Positions 62,333-64,000 of a stretch of 64,000 nucleotides of DNA are shown piece by piece (position 1 is the stretch's first letter; every line of letters begins with the position of its first letter). The notes below the pieces were generated by a model that was not told where the DNA came from, did not search any database, and was given only the letters and a program-made list of their open reading frames with translations. The DNA lies in NCBI RefSeq assembly GCF_026151205.1, contig NC_087084.1, positions 1,032,312-1,096,311 on the forward strand. The letters are read 5' to 3'. The DNA comes from Bolinopsis microptera (taxonomy: Eukaryota; Ctenophora; Tentaculata; Lobata; Bolinopsidae). Made by a program: the position numbers and the translations under genes.

Positions 62333-62700
62333 CACGTGGGCGCGTCACGTGCGTACCACGTGCCACCAATAGCATACGCCGAGTCTATACCACGTGACAC
62401 GAAAGCGCACCACGTGATATGAAACATCGTAACCGTCCACTTCTTTTACACGCAAATTCCTGGGAACGTTGCCAAAGCAGCTAATTCTTGGAATTTCTCC
62501 AACGCGTGGCGTGAGAATTTGGCGACTAGCCAGCTACCCTTGTCCGTGCCCTAAAAATAGTATTGTTTTGCTTGCTCTCCTTCCAGCTCTTGTTCCTGTT
62601 AACGTTCAAGCTATTGCTCCACTATGACAGATCGGTTTGACATTCAGATTGATGAACTGTTTTCCAATCGTGTTCCGGACATACAGTACAGTTAGTCTTC
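62333..62700 (+). promoter_or_regulatory. CACGTG cluster upstream of a short ORF
   Basis: Five CACGTG E-boxes within 84 bp (62333, 62346, 62357, 62391, 62411) and a CCAAT at 62365. A TATA-like CTAAAAATAG lies at about 62550 and an ATG at 62624 opens a 23-codon frame (MTDRFDIQIDELFSNRVPDI). It looks promoter-like, but the downstream frame is too short to be called a gene. Confidence 0.3.
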
Positions 62701-62930
62701 TAAAGTATAAATCCCTTGTCGAAATCGCCGGAGATAATTATAATCCATAAACACTTCACGCTCAGGGCTAAATAAATGTAATCCCTCAGCTGGCGCTTCG
62801 GGATTACATATTAACACAAAACTCGTGCGCTGCGCGCACTCGTATGTGTTTATCAGATCATCCCGCTAGCGCGGGATGATCTGTTATATAAACCCTTTGC
62901 GTGGCGGGTTTATGTTATTATAATGGAGAC
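62700..62930. repeat. Series of short perfect hairpins
   Basis: TAATCCC...GGGATTA, a GTGCGCTGCGCGCAC hairpin, AGATCATCCCGC with its complement at about 62856-62883, and AACCC...GGGTT follow one another within about 170 bp, between the two diverged direct repeats. Confidence 0.6.
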
Positions 62931-63250
62931 TAGAAAAGACTTAGAAAGCCCGTGGTAACAGGGATGAAGCAGGAAGCTAGTATGTAGTAGTTTTATATTT
63001 TTTTGCAGTCAGTTTTTATCAAATCAAAAATATCCATCACAACCGAAGATACAACCGATTAAAATGTAGCTCGCACTAAACACTACGTAATATAAACAAA
63101 ACCGATAAAAATGCCGTTTTAAAAATCACGTGCACGTGCGTGTAATAACCCTCGTTACCATGGTTACTATAAAACTTCTTATTTTCATCTAATTTGCACG
63201 TGGGCGGTCGTACAGCATACAGACATAAATAATTCTCTGAATTATAAGTA
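62930..63250 (+). repeat. Diverged direct repeat, copy 2
   Basis: Partner of 61797-62115, with insertions and deletions. Confidence 0.75.
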
Positions 63251-63270
63251 AGAAGATCTATAAATTAAAT

Positions 63271-63623
63271 GAGCTGATAATCATAGAGAATGTGAAGTAT
63301 AGGCTTACCTTCCATATAAAGTTGGTTTCATTCAAAAATATCGATATTTGACCAATTTATGGTCCAAAATCGATCAAATATGGCCCAAATATGGTCTTAT
63401 GGCTTTTGGCTCATAACTCAGTCATTTTTTGTCCAATCTTGATGAAAATTCATATACGAGTTCAGGGAACCACTTACTAAAAGCACCTAAATTCTGGGTT
63501 TTGAGCATGTTCAGGGTATTTGGCTAAATTGGGCCTAATTTGGACCAAATATGGGCGTGGCTGCCCCGCGGGCACTGTTTGGCGGTTGGGGTCCGGAACC
63601 CCTTCAAAAGTTTGGTCACCGGT
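63271..63623 (+). repeat. Partial arm of the fold-back element
   Basis: Same orientation and order as 2038-2406 of the element at 1191-2482 (GAGCTGATAATCATAGAGAA to GGTCACCGGT), truncated before the terminal C run and before the centre. A single arm without its partner. Confidence 0.8.
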
Positions 63624-64000
63624 TGTAAGAACCTCTGCCTCCCTTGTTTTTGCCGCTCAGTTAATAACTGAGCACCGAGAGTTGACACTTACCCTTCATA
63701 CCTAGTTCATACCGTGATGGACCGGACGGGACCTCTCTAGCAGCGAGTGAAGGCTCATAATTAGGAGATGCAGTGGCAAGGCTTCCACCAACTTATGGAG
63801 CGCGCCAATCACCGTGGCAACCATACGAATAGTAACCAATCACGGCACCCCCGAACCGGTGTCATGACGGCGAGAGTCTGCGAGACCCCATATCTCAGTG
63901 CCCCAGGAAAAGATGAGTTAAACTGAGCTGACACGATCAATTATCGAACCACAAAGTTTAAACGGTAATTAGTAATTACCACAATCTGGGAGACCATCCG
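63624..64000. other. Intergenic, one hairpin
   Basis: GCTCAGTTAATAACTGAGC at 63656-63674 is a perfect hairpin. The region is more GC-rich than its neighbours, but I found no gene. Confidence 0.4.

Overview
This is a eukaryotic, AT-rich, repeat-dense genomic window from an invertebrate animal. The evidence is spliced exons with standard GT-AG introns, phase-1 extracellular exons (Ig, sushi/CCP), an animal rhodopsin-type GPCR with LDL-receptor class A modules, TTAGGG-type interstitial repeats, several non-LTR retrotransposons and an env-bearing Ty3/gypsy retrovirus-like element. A cnidarian or another early-branching animal would fit, but the sequence does not prove it. I saw no rRNA, tRNA, CRISPR array or prokaryotic operon.

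Layout. 0-12 kb is a field of repeats and dead DNA transposons: a 1.3-kb fold-back element between TTAA sites, a TTAGGG-carrying inverted-repeat family, an 862-bp tandem duplication holding a possible last exon, a pogo-type transposase relic, and further terminal-inverted-repeat (TIR) elements. 12.7-15.1 kb holds a LINE ORF1-like gene with a frameshift, then a two-exon gene joining a 28-residue-repeat coiled coil to a small C-terminal beta-rich domain. 16-18.6 kb is a LINE fragment running into about 2 kb of degenerate GCGTTA/GCGTCA satellite. 21.7-25.3 kb is the best host gene, a large SRCR/LDLa/7TM receptor on the minus strand. 26-38 kb is again repeats, LINE debris and small TIR elements.

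38.7-59.7 kb is the most interesting part. On the minus strand it reads as one gene locus: a signal-peptide exon (59.69 kb), an uncharacterised domain exon (copy A), eleven near-identical Ig-domain exons with phase 1-1 ends and introns of about 163 bp, a second copy (B) of the uncharacterised domain, and a sushi/CCP exon. The Ig array does not sit in plain intron. It interrupts a LINE copy that itself lies in the intron between copies A and B, and it abuts a short TIR element. The empty LINE site is preserved in the paralogous intron. The fifth Ig exon is split by an 11.1-kb Ty3/gypsy element with apparently identical 497-bp LTRs and a 4-bp target duplication. That element carries gag, pol (probably reached by -1 frameshifting at a GTTAAAC heptamer touching the gag stop), an env-like fusion glycoprotein gene and an additional, unrecognised fourth ORF with eleven 17-residue proline-rich repeats.

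60-64 kb is intergenic: a 12-bp minisatellite, more tiny TIR elements of the family that recurs through the window, a CACGTG-rich segment, strong hairpins and a partial arm of the fold-back element. The nesting gives a relative order of events: exon-module duplication, LINE insertion, TIR-element insertion, arrival and expansion of Ig exons, then retrovirus-like insertion.
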